DNA from: Agromyces cerinus subsp. cerinus
GTDB lineage: Bacteria; Actinomycetota; Actinomycetes; Actinomycetales; Microbacteriaceae
Length of the DNA stretch: 64,000 nucleotides
Assembly (NCBI RefSeq): GCF_900142065.1
Contig: NZ_FSRJ01000003.1
Span: 682,001-746,000, forward strand
Reading direction: 5' to 3'
In this document: in pieces, positions 56,820-64,000 of the stretch
How the letters are laid out: each line of letters begins with the position of its first letter
How positions within the stretch are numbered: the first letter of the stretch is position 1
The notes under the pieces: model-generated
Databases searched by the model: none
Told to the model about the DNA's origin: nothing
Seen by the model: the letters and a program-made list of their open reading frames with translations, nothing else
Made by a program: the position numbers and the translations under genes

Positions 56820-58004
56820 ATGCACGAGCGACGGGCCGATGACGAGGCGACCGACGGCGTGCTCTCGGGCGTGCGCGTCGCGGACTTCTCGCGGGTGCTC
56901 GCCGGCCCGTACGCCACGATGATGCTCGCCGACTTCGGCGCCGACGTCGTGAAGATCGAATCCCCGGCCGGTGACGACACCCGGCACTGGCGCCCGCCCG
57001 TCGACGCGAGCGGCCGGGCCACCTACTTCGGCAGCGTCAACCGCAACAAGCGGTCGGTCGCGCTCGACCTGACGGATGCCGCGGGGCTCGCCGAGGCGCG
57101 CCGGCTCGCTGCCTCGGCCGACGTCGTCATCGAGAACTTCCGGCCGGGCGTGATGGACCGCTTCGGGCTCTCCTACGACGAGGTGCGGGCGTCGAACCCG
57201 GGCGTCGTCTACTGCTCGATCACGGGCTTCGGCACGGGGGAGGGCGCCGCGCTCGCCGGGTACGACCTGCTCGTGCAGGCCGTCGGCGGGCTCATGTCGA
57301 TCACGGGCGCCGCCGACGGCGAGCCCGCGAAGGCCGGCGTCGCCCTCGTCGACGTGCTCACCGGGCAGAACGCGGTCGCCGGCATCCTGCTCGCCCTCCG
57401 CGAGTGCGACCGCACGGGTCTCGGCCAGCGGGTCGAGGTGAACCTCCTGCAGGGGCTGCTCTCGGCGCTCACCAACCAGGCGGCGTCCACGCTCGCCACG
57501 GGCACGCCGCCGCGGCGCCTCGGCAACGCGCACCCGAGCATCGCGCCCTACGCCGTCTTCCACGCCACCGACCGCGAGCTCGTGATCGCCGTCGGCAACG
57601 ACAAGCAGTTCCGGGCGCTCGCCGCGGTGCTCGGGGTTCCGGCGCTCGCCGGCGACCCGCGGTTCGCGGGCAACGTCGACCGCGTCGCACACCGCGCCGA
57701 GCTCACGGCGGCGATCGAAGCGCGGCTCGCCGCGGCATCCGCTGCGCACTGGGTCGAGGCGCTCAGTGCTGCCGGTGTGCCCGCCGGCCTCGTGAACGAC
57801 GTCGCCGAGGCGATCGCGTTCGGCGAGGCGCTCGGCCTCGAGCCCGTGGCGGAGATCGACGCCGGGCCCTTCGCGAGCCGCACGATCGCGAACCCGATCG
57901 GCCTCTCGGCCAGCCCCGCCGCCTACCGCACCCCGCCCCCCGCGCTCGACGAGCACGCCGGCGCCGACTGGCACCAGACCCCCGCGAAAGGACCGCACCG
58001 ATGA
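56820..58004 (+). CDS. Class III (CaiB/BaiF) CoA-transferase, probably glutarate/dicarboxylate CoA-transferase
   Basis: A 394-residue type III CoA-transferase: VRVADFSRVLAGPYATMMLADFGADVVKIESP, NRNKRSVALDLTDAAGL, ENFRPGVMDRFGL, and catalytic Asp178 in AGVALVDVLTGQNA, equivalent to Asp169 of formyl-CoA transferase. Linked by a four-base overlap to a glutaryl-CoA dehydrogenase gene, it most likely moves CoA from succinyl-CoA to glutarate. The ATG at 56820 is preceded by GGATGGGA; the earlier ATG at 56775 overlaps the promoter. Another acceptor acid remains possible. Confidence 0.85.
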   Translation: MHERRADDEATDGVLSGVRVADFSRVLAGPYATMMLADFGADVVKIESPAGDDTRHWRPPVDASGRATYFGSVNRNKRSVALDLTDAAGLAEARRLAASADVVIENFRPGVMDRFGLSYDEVRASNPGVVYCSITGFGTGEGAALAGYDLLVQAVGGLMSITGAADGEPAKAGVALVDVLTGQNAVAGILLALRECDRTGLGQRVEVNLLQGLLSALTNQAASTLATGTPPRRLGNAHPSIAPYAVFHATDRELVIAVGNDKQFRALAAVLGVPALAGDPRFAGNVDRVAHRAELTAAIEARLAAASAAHWVEALSAAGVPAGLVNDVAEAIAFGEALGLEPVAEIDAGPFASRTIANPIGLSASPAAYRTPPPALDEHAGADWHQTPAKGPHR

Positions 58005-59197
58005 CCACCGCCCCCTCGATCGACGCCGTGTTCGACCTCGACGCCCTGCTCAGCTCCGAGGAGCTCGAGTGGCAGCAGAAGGCCCGCGCCTTCGCGCAGG
58101 ACCGGTTGCTACCGGTCATCGAGGAGGATTTCGAGGCGAAGCACTTCCGTCGCGAGTTCGTGAAGGAGCTCGGCGACCTGGGCTTCCTCGGCATGCACCT
58201 GCAGGGCTACGGATGCGCCGGCGCCGGCGCGGTCTCGTACGGCCTCGTGTGCCTCGAGCTCGAGGCCGCCGACAGCGGCTGGCGCACCTTCGTGTCGGTG
58301 CAGGGCTCGCTCGCCATGAGCGCGATCCACAAGTACGGCTCCGAGGAGCAGAAGCAGCAGTGGCTGCCCGGCATGGCGGCCGGCGACCTCATCGGATGCT
58401 TCGCGCTCACCGAACCGCAGGGCGGCTCGGACCCCGCCGGCATGACCACGACCGCGCGCCGCGACGGCGACGGCTGGGTGCTCGACGGTGCCAAGCGCTG
58501 GATCGGCCTGGCCTCCCTCGCCGACGTCGCGGTCGTGTGGGCGAAGGTCGACGACCCCGAGTTCGGCGGCGGTGACGGCGGCCGTGCGGTGCGCGGATTC
58601 CTCGTGCCGACCTCGACGCCGGGCTTCACGGCCACGCCGATCGACGGCAAGCTCTCGATGCGCGCCTCCGTGCAGTGCGACATCTCGCTCGACGGCGTGC
58701 GCGTCGACGGCGACGCGATCCTGCCGGGTGCGAAGGGGCTCTCGGGTCCGTTCGGGTGCCTGAACGAGGCGCGCTACGGCATCGTCTGGGGCGCGATGGG
58801 GGCGGCCCGTTCGTGCCTCGAGGCGGCCATCGAGCGTTCGGTCGACCGCGAGGTGTTCGGCAAGCCGATCGGCGCGAACCAGCTCATCCAGGCGAAGCTC
58901 GCCGACATGTTCCTCGAGGTTGAGAAGGGCATCCTCCTCGCGCTGCATCTCGGGCGTCTGAAGGAGCGCGGCACGCTCACGCCCGCCCAGATCTCGGTCG
59001 GCAAGCTCAACAGCGTGCGCGAGGCCCTCGCGATCGCGCACGAGGCGCGCGCGATCCTCGCCGGCGACGGCATCACGAACGCGTGGCCCGTCATGCGCCA
59101 TGCGGCGAACCTCGAATCGGTCCGCACCTACGAGGGCACCGACGAGATCCACCAGCTGATCCTGGGGCGCGAGCTCACCGGGCTGAACGCGTTCTGA
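58001..59197 (+). CDS. gcdH: Glutaryl-CoA dehydrogenase (acyl-CoA dehydrogenase family)
   Basis: A 398-residue flavoprotein. The acyl-CoA dehydrogenase signatures FALTEPQGGSDPAGMTTTARRDGDGWVLDGAKRWIGLA, the catalytic Glu378 in RTYEGTDEIHQLILGREL and MGAARSCLEAAIERSVDREVFGKPIGANQLIQAKLADMFLEVEKG are present. LEAADSGWRTFVSVQGSLAMSAIHKYGSEEQKQQWLPGMA is the pattern of the GCDH branch. It oxidises and decarboxylates glutaryl-CoA to crotonyl-CoA. It starts on the stop codon of the CoA-transferase gene, which supports a glutarate pathway. Confidence 0.88.
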   Translation: MTTAPSIDAVFDLDALLSSEELEWQQKARAFAQDRLLPVIEEDFEAKHFRREFVKELGDLGFLGMHLQGYGCAGAGAVSYGLVCLELEAADSGWRTFVSVQGSLAMSAIHKYGSEEQKQQWLPGMAAGDLIGCFALTEPQGGSDPAGMTTTARRDGDGWVLDGAKRWIGLASLADVAVVWAKVDDPEFGGGDGGRAVRGFLVPTSTPGFTATPIDGKLSMRASVQCDISLDGVRVDGDAILPGAKGLSGPFGCLNEARYGIVWGAMGAARSCLEAAIERSVDREVFGKPIGANQLIQAKLADMFLEVEKGILLALHLGRLKERGTLTPAQISVGKLNSVREALAIAHEARAILAGDGITNAWPVMRHAANLESVRTYEGTDEIHQLILGRELTGLNAF

Positions 59198-59214
59198 TCC
59201 GGAAGGCGGACGAG

Positions 59215-60741
59215 ATGGCTGAGACGAGCAGCACCATGGATGCCGCGGGCATCGCGCCGCGCGACGAGCAGCGTCGTGACGAGGACCCGGTCGTCGCCGA
59301 CGTCGAGGCCGACGTCGAGATCGCGGTGCGACTCGCCGCGGCATGCGGTGTCGACCGATCGTCGCGCACCGACCGGGCCCGATGGCTGACCGTGCTCGCC
59401 GAGGGTCTCGAAGCGCACCGCGACGAGCTCGTCGCGCTCGCCGCCGAGGAGACCCACCTCAGCACGACGCGACTCTCCGGCGAGGTGACGCGCACCGCGA
59501 CCCAGCTGCGCTTCTTCGCGGGCGTCGCCCTCGAGGGGTCGTACGTCGAGGCGACGCTCGACGCCCCCGACGCCTCGCTCACCCCGCCGCGCCCCGACCT
59601 GCGGCGGATGCTCCGCCCGCTCGGGGTCGTCGGTGTCTTCGCCGCCTCGAACTTCCCGTTCGCGTTCTCGGTGCTCGGCAACGACACCGCGTCGGCGCTC
59701 GCCGCGGGCTGCCCGGTCGTCGTGAAGGCGCATCCGGGGCATCTGCGGCTCTCGCGTCGCGTGGTGCAGATCGCGCACGTCGCCCTCGTCGAGGCGGGTG
59801 CGCCCGCGACGGTGCTCGCTCTCGTCGACGGCTTCGATGCGGGCACCGCGCTCGTGCGGCATCCGCTCGTCTCGGCGGTCGGATTCACCGGCTCGACCCG
59901 CGGCGGGCGCGCGCTCTTCGATCTCGCCGCCGCCCGGCCCGCGCCGATCCCGTTCTACGGCGAGCTCGGCTCGATCAACCCGGTCGTCGTCACGCCGGCG
60001 GCCGCCGCTGCGGACGTCGGGGGCATCGCGACCGGACTCGCGGGCTCGTTCACCCGCGACGGCGGCCAGTACTGCACGAAGCCCGGGCTCGTCTTCGTGC
60101 CCGAGGGTGCCGGGTTCGAGCAGGCACTCGTCGCCGCGCTCGCCGGCGCAACGTCGCAGACGCTGCTCACCGACGGCATCGCGAGCGCGTTCGACGCGGG
60201 CTCGGCGGCGCTCGCCGCACGCGACGACGTCGAGGTCGTCTTCACCGGCGATCCGGCGACGGATGCCTCGGCTCCCGCGGTGATCGCGACGACGACGGGC
60301 GCGTTCGTCGCCGCCCACGAGACCTTCCTCGAGGAGTGCTTCGGCCCGCTCACGGTGCTCGTGCGCTACGCCGACGAGGCCTCGCTGGACGCCGCACTCG
60401 CGGTGCTCGACGGCTCGCTCACGGGCACGATCCACCACGAGCCGGGCGAAGACGTCACGGCACTCACCGAGGCCCTCGCCCGGGTCGCGGGCCGCATCGT
60501 CTACAACGGCTGGCCGACAGGCGTCGCGATCGCCTGGGCGCAGCACCACGGCGGCGGATGGCCCGCGACGACCGCGTCGGTGCACACCTCGGTGGGGGCC
60601 ACCGCGATCCGGCGCTGGCTCGAGCCCATCGCCTACCAGGACGCACCGGCAGGGGTGCTGCCGCCGGAGCTCGCCGACGGCAATCCGCTCGGCATCCCGC
60701 GCCGTGAAGACGGCGTGCTCGCCGCGGGCGCCGCGGAGTAG
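59215..60741 (+). CDS. Aldehyde dehydrogenase, alpha-ketoglutarate semialdehyde dehydrogenase type
   Basis: A 508-residue aldehyde dehydrogenase of the divergent 2,5-dioxovalerate dehydrogenase branch: VFAASNFPFAFSVLGNDTASALAAGCPVVVKAHPGH, general base Glu250 in PFYGELGSINPVV and nucleophile Cys287 in RDGGQYCTKPGLVF. The C-terminus has NGWPTGVAIAWAQHHGGGWPATT. It follows gcdH by 17 bases with GGAAGGCGG upstream, so it is the third gene of the operon. It could make 2-oxoglutarate or glutarate from the semialdehyde; the exact substrate is not determined. Confidence 0.85.
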   Translation: MAETSSTMDAAGIAPRDEQRRDEDPVVADVEADVEIAVRLAAACGVDRSSRTDRARWLTVLAEGLEAHRDELVALAAEETHLSTTRLSGEVTRTATQLRFFAGVALEGSYVEATLDAPDASLTPPRPDLRRMLRPLGVVGVFAASNFPFAFSVLGNDTASALAAGCPVVVKAHPGHLRLSRRVVQIAHVALVEAGAPATVLALVDGFDAGTALVRHPLVSAVGFTGSTRGGRALFDLAAARPAPIPFYGELGSINPVVVTPAAAAADVGGIATGLAGSFTRDGGQYCTKPGLVFVPEGAGFEQALVAALAGATSQTLLTDGIASAFDAGSAALAARDDVEVVFTGDPATDASAPAVIATTTGAFVAAHETFLEECFGPLTVLVRYADEASLDAALAVLDGSLTGTIHHEPGEDVTALTEALARVAGRIVYNGWPTGVAIAWAQHHGGGWPATTASVHTSVGATAIRRWLEPIAYQDAPAGVLPPELADGNPLGIPRREDGVLAAGAAE

Positions 60742-60750
60742 CGCACGAAT

Positions 60751-60790
60751 CGACGGAGGGGGCGGCCGGGATCGGCCGCCCCCTCCGTCG
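60751..60790. terminator. Bidirectional terminator hairpin
   Basis: Perfect 18-base arms beginning CGACGGAGGGGGCGGCCG surround GGAT, nine bases after the aldehyde dehydrogenase stop and six bases beyond the end of the opposing small membrane gene. Confidence 0.88.
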
Positions 60791-60796
60791 TCGCCG

Positions 60797-61123
60797 TCAG
60801 TTGATGCCGGGGATGACGAGCCAGCGGTTCACGAGCACCAGCCAGAGCGCGACGAGCACGATCGCGGAGATCGTGAGCGCGAGGCCGGTGCGACCGCGGG
60901 TGATGAGCGCGACCACGAGCACGACGAGCGTCGCGATACCGAGCACGAGCGACCCGAACGGGATGCCCGGCAGGAACAGCGACAGCACGAACAGTGCGGC
61001 GACGATGACCTCGATGACGCCGACGACCGAGCCGCCCTTCCCTCGGAGGCGTCGGATGCCGTCGACGAGCGCGAGCGCGCCGCCGACGAGGGCGATGATG
61101 AGGAGCCATGACAGTGTGATCAC
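60797..61123 (-). CDS. Small four-helix membrane protein, unknown function
   Basis: A 108-residue protein with about four hydrophobic helices: LSWLLIIALVGGALALVDGIR, GVIEVIVAALFVLSLFL, GSLVLGIATLVVLVVALI and ALTISAIVLVALWLVLVNRWL. Helices are separated by short charged turns (RRLRGKGGS, TRGRTG). The GTG start is preceded by GGAAGGAAC. I do not recognise a named family. It may be an envelope protein; nothing in its neighbourhood explains it. Confidence 0.72.
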   Translation of the reverse strand: MITLSWLLIIALVGGALALVDGIRRLRGKGGSVVGVIEVIVAALFVLSLFLPGIPFGSLVLGIATLVVLVVALITRGRTGLALTISAIVLVALWLVLVNRWLVIPGIN

Positions 61124-61411
61124 GGGTGGGGGTTCCTTCCGATCGGTGTGGGGGGCACCACGACGACGGAGGGGACTCCGTCGCCGCGGCCAGCGTAGCC
61201 ACCGGTGATCCGGCGGCGGAAGGGCTTGCGCGAGAGAGCACCGACACGGTATTCCGCGAGCGGAATGTGATCGGGATGCTGCGAATCGTGCGGTTTCGGA
61301 AATGAAACGCGGGGTAACGCCGTTTTCCTCACGGGGCGAGGCCGTGATGGACTCGTCCGCACGGCGATGGCACCCGTCGCCGCACAGCACTCCCCACGAA
61401 CGGAGCTCCAC
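61124..61411. promoter_or_regulatory. 288-base gap with two inverted repeats upstream of the amino acid ABC operon
   Basis: Perfect arms ATTCCGC-GA-GCGGAAT at 61251-61266 and GTTTC-GGAAAT-GAAAC at 61293-61308 lie 146 and 104 bases before the solute-binding protein start. Either may be an operator for an amino-acid-responsive regulator. The rest shows no gene. The region is visibly less GC-rich around 61240-61325. Confidence 0.5.
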
Positions 61412-62227
61412 ATGTCTCGCGCACCCCGCGTCCGCACCCTGCTCGGCCTCGCCGCGGCATCCGTCGCCGTCGTCGCCCTCGCCGCCTGCTCGAGCGGAGC
61501 GCCGGCGTCGAGCGAAGCCGCGGTCGACGACGAGTACGGACTGGTGAAGGCCGGAACGCTGACCGTCGCGACCGAGGGCACCTACCCGCCCTTCACGTAC
61601 CACGAGGGCGGCGCGGGCGAGCTCGTCGGCTACGACGTCGAGATCGCCGAGGCCGTCGCCGAGAAGCTCGGCCTCGAGATCCAGTTCGAAGAGACCCAGT
61701 GGGACGCGATCTTCGCGGGCCTCGACGCCGGCCGTTTCGACGTCATCGCGAACCAGGTGTCGATCAACCCCGACCGCGAAGAGAGCTACCTCTTCTCGAC
61801 GCCGTACACGGTGTCGCCGAGCGTCGTCGTCGTGAACGAGGGCGACGACTCGATCTCGAGCTTCGAAGACCTCAAGGGCAAGACCACGGCGCAGTCGCTG
61901 ACGAGCAACTTCTACCAGCTCGCCGTCGACGCGGGCGCGAACGTCGAGGCCGTCGAGGGCTGGGCGCAGGCCGTCGCACTCCTCGAGCAGGGCCGCGTCG
62001 ACGCGACCGTCAACGACAAGCTCACCTACCTCGACTACCTCAAGCAGACGCCCGACGCGAAGCTCGCCGTCGCCGCCGAGACCGACCCGAGCGAGAGCGC
62101 CCTCACCTTCGCGAAGGACAAGACCGCGCTCGTGAAGGCCATCGACGAGGCGCTCGCCGAACTCCGCGAGGAGGGCGTGCTCGCAGAACTCGGCGAGAAG
62201 TACTTCGGCGAGGACGTCTCGCAGTAG
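61412..62227 (+). CDS. Amino acid ABC transporter substrate-binding lipoprotein (family 3)
   Basis: A 271-residue lipoprotein. The signal peptide is followed by lipobox LAAC with Cys26. The family 3 binding protein fold begins [67 protein letters not shown]. The pattern [23 protein letters not shown] resembles cystine/polar amino acid binding proteins. CGGAGC precedes the ATG; an in-frame ATG at 61367 would add residues in front of the signal peptide and is rejected. It works with the permease and ATPase that follow. Confidence 0.92.
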   Translation: MSRAPRVRTLLGLAAASVAVVALAACSSGAPASSEAAVDDEYGLVKAGTLTVATEGTYPPFTYHEGGAGELVGYDVEIAEAVAEKLGLEIQFEETQWDAIFAGLDAGRFDVIANQVSINPDREESYLFSTPYTVSPSVVVVNEGDDSISSFEDLKGKTTAQSLTSNFYQLAVDAGANVEAVEGWAQAVALLEQGRVDATVNDKLTYLDYLKQTPDAKLAVAAETDPSESALTFAKDKTALVKAIDEALAELREEGVLAELGEKYFGEDVSQ

Positions 62228-62247
62228 CGCTCGCCTGCATCTCACCG

Positions 62248-62318
62248 GCGGATGCCGCGTTCCCCTGATTCGCACGGGCGACAGCGCCCGAGTGGAATCA
62301 TGGGCTTGCGGCATCCGC
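62248..62318 (+). promoter_or_regulatory. Nested hairpins between binding-protein and permease genes
   Basis: Outer arms GCGGATGCCGC (62248-62258) and GCGGCATCCGC (62308-62318) enclose GATTC/GAATC arms and an inner CGGGCG-ACAG-CGCCCG stem (62275-62290). A stable structure here probably stops or protects most messages after the binding protein, giving it higher expression than the membrane parts. Confidence 0.6.
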
Positions 62319-62342
62319 CGCATTCCGGAAGGCGGTGCGGCG

Positions 62343-63005
62343 ATGACCGATTGGCAACTCGCGCTCGACTCGTTCTGGCCATTGCTCTGGGGCGGCATCA
62401 CCGGCACGATTCCGCTTGCAGTGGCCTCCTTCGCGCTCGGCCTCGTGCTGGCGCTCGGCGTCGCGCTCATGCGCATCAGCCGCAACCGGGTGCTGAGCGG
62501 CATCGCGAGGTTCTACATCTCGGTGATCCGCGGCACGCCGCTGCTCGTACAGCTGTTCGTGATCTTCTACGGCATGCCGTCGATCGGCATCACGATCGAC
62601 CCGTGGCCGAGCGCGATCATCGCGTTCTCGCTCAACGTCGGCGGCTACGCGGCCGAGGTGATCAGGGCGGCGATCCTCTCGGTGCCGAAGGGGCAGTGGG
62701 AGGCCGGGTACACGATCGGCATGTCGCCCGGCACGACGCTCACCCGGCTGATCCTGCCGCAGGCGGCACGCGTCTCGGTGCCGCCGCTGTCGAACACCTT
62801 CATCTCGCTCGTGAAGGACACTTCGCTCGCCTCCCTCATCCTCGTGACCGAGATGTTCCGGGTGGCGCAGGAGATCGCGGCGTTCAGCCGCGAGTTCCTG
62901 CTCATCTACATCGAGGCGGCGCTCATCTACTGGCTGTTCTGCCTCGTGCTCTCGAGCGGGCAGAACCTGCTCGAGAAGCGATTGGACCGCTATGTCGCCC
63001 ACTGA
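62343..63005 (+). CDS. Amino acid ABC transporter permease (HisM/TcyL type)
   Basis: A 220-residue membrane protein with five predicted helices. It has the characteristic early segment [33 protein letters not shown] and the EAA loop around [37 protein letters not shown]. It forms the channel of a polar amino acid importer. The ATG at 62343 has GAAGGCGG upstream; the 3' end overlaps the ATPase gene by 14 bases. Confidence 0.93.
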   Translation: MTDWQLALDSFWPLLWGGITGTIPLAVASFALGLVLALGVALMRISRNRVLSGIARFYISVIRGTPLLVQLFVIFYGMPSIGITIDPWPSAIIAFSLNVGGYAAEVIRAAILSVPKGQWEAGYTIGMSPGTTLTRLILPQAARVSVPPLSNTFISLVKDTSLASLILVTEMFRVAQEIAAFSREFLLIYIEAALIYWLFCLVLSSGQNLLEKRLDRYVAH

Positions 63006-63819
63006 TCCGCTCGCCCCTGCAGCGACGCCGGATGACTCGGTGCTGCTCTCGGCACGGGGCATCCGCAAGTCGTTCGGCGACAACGAGGTGCTGCGCTCCA
63101 TCGACCTGGAGGTGCGGCGCGGCGAGGTCGTCGTGCTCATCGGCCCGAGCGGCTCGGGCAAGACCACCGTGCTGCGCTCGCTGAACGGCCTCGAGACGCC
63201 GAGCGCCGGCACGATCGACTTCGCCGGCGGCCCGGTCATCGACTTCGCGGCACCGGTGCCGAAGGCCCAGCGCTACGCGCTGCGCGACCGCTCGGCGATG
63301 GTGTTCCAGCAGCACAACCTCTTCCCGCACATGACGGTCATCGAGAACGTCATCGAGGGCCCGGTGCGCGTGCAGAAGGTGCCGAAGAAGCAGGCGGTCG
63401 CCGAGGCATCCGCGCTGCTCGACCGCGTAGGCCTCGCCGAGAAGCGCGACGCCTACCCGTTCGAGCTCTCGGGCGGGCAGCAGCAGCGCGTCGGCATCGT
63501 GCGGGCGCTGGCCCTGAAGCCGCAGCTGCTGCTCTTCGACGAGCCCACGAGCGCGCTCGACCCCGAACTCGTGGGGGAGGTGCTGCAGGTCATCAAGGAG
63601 CTCGCCGACGAGGGCTGGACCATGGTCGTCGTCACCCACGAGCTGAGCTTCGCACGGCAGGCGGCCGACGAGGTGCTGTTCATGGACGGCGGCGTCGTCG
63701 TCGAGCGCGGCGCGCCCGGCGCGATCTTCACGAACCCGACGCACGAGCGCACCCGGCGCTTCCTCGACCGCATCCTTCGCCCGCTCGAGGACGGCGGGGC
63801 CGACGACGTCAGCCCTTGA
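62992..63819 (+). CDS. Amino acid ABC transporter ATP-binding subunit
   Basis: A 275-residue ATPase with Walker [11 protein letters not shown]-loop [17 protein letters not shown], signature [15 protein letters not shown], Walker [14 protein letters not shown] and switch His in [10 protein letters not shown]. The pattern is that of the polar amino acid (GlnQ/HisP/TcyN) subfamily. It overlaps the permease gene by 14 bases and the convergent permease gene by 11 bases at its 3' end. Confidence 0.93.
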   Translation: MSPTDPLAPAATPDDSVLLSARGIRKSFGDNEVLRSIDLEVRRGEVVVLIGPSGSGKTTVLRSLNGLETPSAGTIDFAGGPVIDFAAPVPKAQRYALRDRSAMVFQQHNLFPHMTVIENVIEGPVRVQKVPKKQAVAEASALLDRVGLAEKRDAYPFELSGGQQQRVGIVRALALKPQLLLFDEPTSALDPELVGEVLQVIKELADEGWTMVVVTHELSFARQAADEVLFMDGGVVVERGAPGAIFTNPTHERTRRFLDRILRPLEDGGADDVSP

Positions 63820-64000
63820 CCGCGCCCGCGGTGAGGCCCTGGACGATGTAGCGGCTCGCGAACGCGAACAGGATCATCGTCGGCAGGATCGTCAGCACGG
63901 CGGCCGCCGACATGGAACCCCAATCGATGTTGAAGCTCGTGATGAAGCCGTTGAGCGCGGTCGGGATCGTCTTGTTCTCGTCCTTGTTCATCAGCGTCAC
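63809..64000 (-). CDS. Carbohydrate ABC transporter permease (MalG-like), C-terminal part, truncated by the window edge
   Basis: Only the last 63 or so residues are present. The frame remains open at the window end. The sequence reads [63 protein letters not shown], the invariant end of MalG/type-1 sugar permeases (last membrane helix and GLTAGAVKG terminus). The rest of a sugar importer should lie beyond 64000. It is convergent with and slightly overlaps the amino acid ATPase gene. Confidence 0.9.
   Translation of the reverse strand: MTLMNKDENKTIPTALNGFITSFNIDWGSMSAAAVLTILPTMILFAFASRYIVQGLTAGAVKG

Noticed and set aside
61251-61308. Riboswitch upstream of the amino acid ABC operon
   Set aside because: The short inverted repeats do not match any riboswitch core I know; they look more like protein operators.

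Overview
The window looks like a chromosomal segment of a high-GC actinobacterium, most likely a member of the Microbacteriaceae (Agromyces-like). The reasons are the very high GC content with strong G/C third-position bias, many leaderless genes whose TANNNT -10 box sits 6 to 8 bases before ATG or GTG, the constantly recurring GGATGCC/GGCATCC heptamer, the TTCGACAGGCTCA and GGTCTCGAGACGG repeat elements, and the actinobacterial block tRNA-Trp - secE - nusG - rplK - rplA. No phage, insertion sequence, CRISPR array or rRNA was seen. The genus is an inference.

Layout. 1-4.7 kb: end of a BASS-type transporter, an FBP/EF-G-binding-type zinc protein, an SGNH hydrolase, small DUF1918 and NTF2-like proteins, a PadR regulator and a GH1 beta-glucosidase. 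4.8-14.7 kb: a polyamine/GABA locus, with a divergent PucR regulator and the run gabT - glutamate dehydrogenase - gabD-type dehydrogenase - amine (putrescine) oxidase - universal stress protein - APC permease. A 34-codon ORF with its own ribosome binding site follows. 15.1-18.8 kb: YtcJ-type amidohydrolase and MFS transporter under a divergent TetR regulator. 18.9-21.7 kb: glycine-rich DUF937 protein, two MaoC/Had hot-dog proteins and murB.

21.9-39.6 kb is an accessory-looking, regulation-rich stretch: PspC/LiaF-like membrane proteins with a PspC-domain histidine kinase and LuxR response regulator; a PAP2-diacylglycerol kinase fusion; a PadR-DUF1048-ABC exporter operon; an acyl-CoA synthetase; a second ABC exporter with its own two-component system; an ECF sigma factor with a double-DGPF protein; and a LysE exporter with a LysG/ArgP regulator. 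39.7-48.7 kb returns to core genes: aspartate-type aminotransferase, dNTP triphosphohydrolase, tRNA-Trp, secE, nusG, rplK and rplA. Between them lies a large membrane-anchored glycoside-hydrolase-like protein that I cannot assign to a described function.

48.8-60.7 kb: acylphosphatase, small hypotheticals, a second APC permease, DUF1801 protein, second YtcJ-type amidohydrolase, aldehyde dehydrogenase, a cache-domain protein with a FadR/GntR regulator, and a class III CoA-transferase - glutaryl-CoA dehydrogenase - aldehyde dehydrogenase operon. Together these suggest uptake and oxidation of an amine or semialdehyde through glutarate to crotonyl-CoA. A near-identical 24-bp promoter motif links the permease and the first aldehyde dehydrogenase. 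60.8-64 kb: small membrane protein, a polar amino acid ABC importer, and the start of a convergent carbohydrate ABC system.

Most attention-worthy: the shared promoter motif at 51549 and 55149, the 31-bp repeat inserted in frame in both murB and a response regulator, the composite dispersed repeat, the 8-bp tandem array at 39711, and the membrane glycosidase-like fusion.
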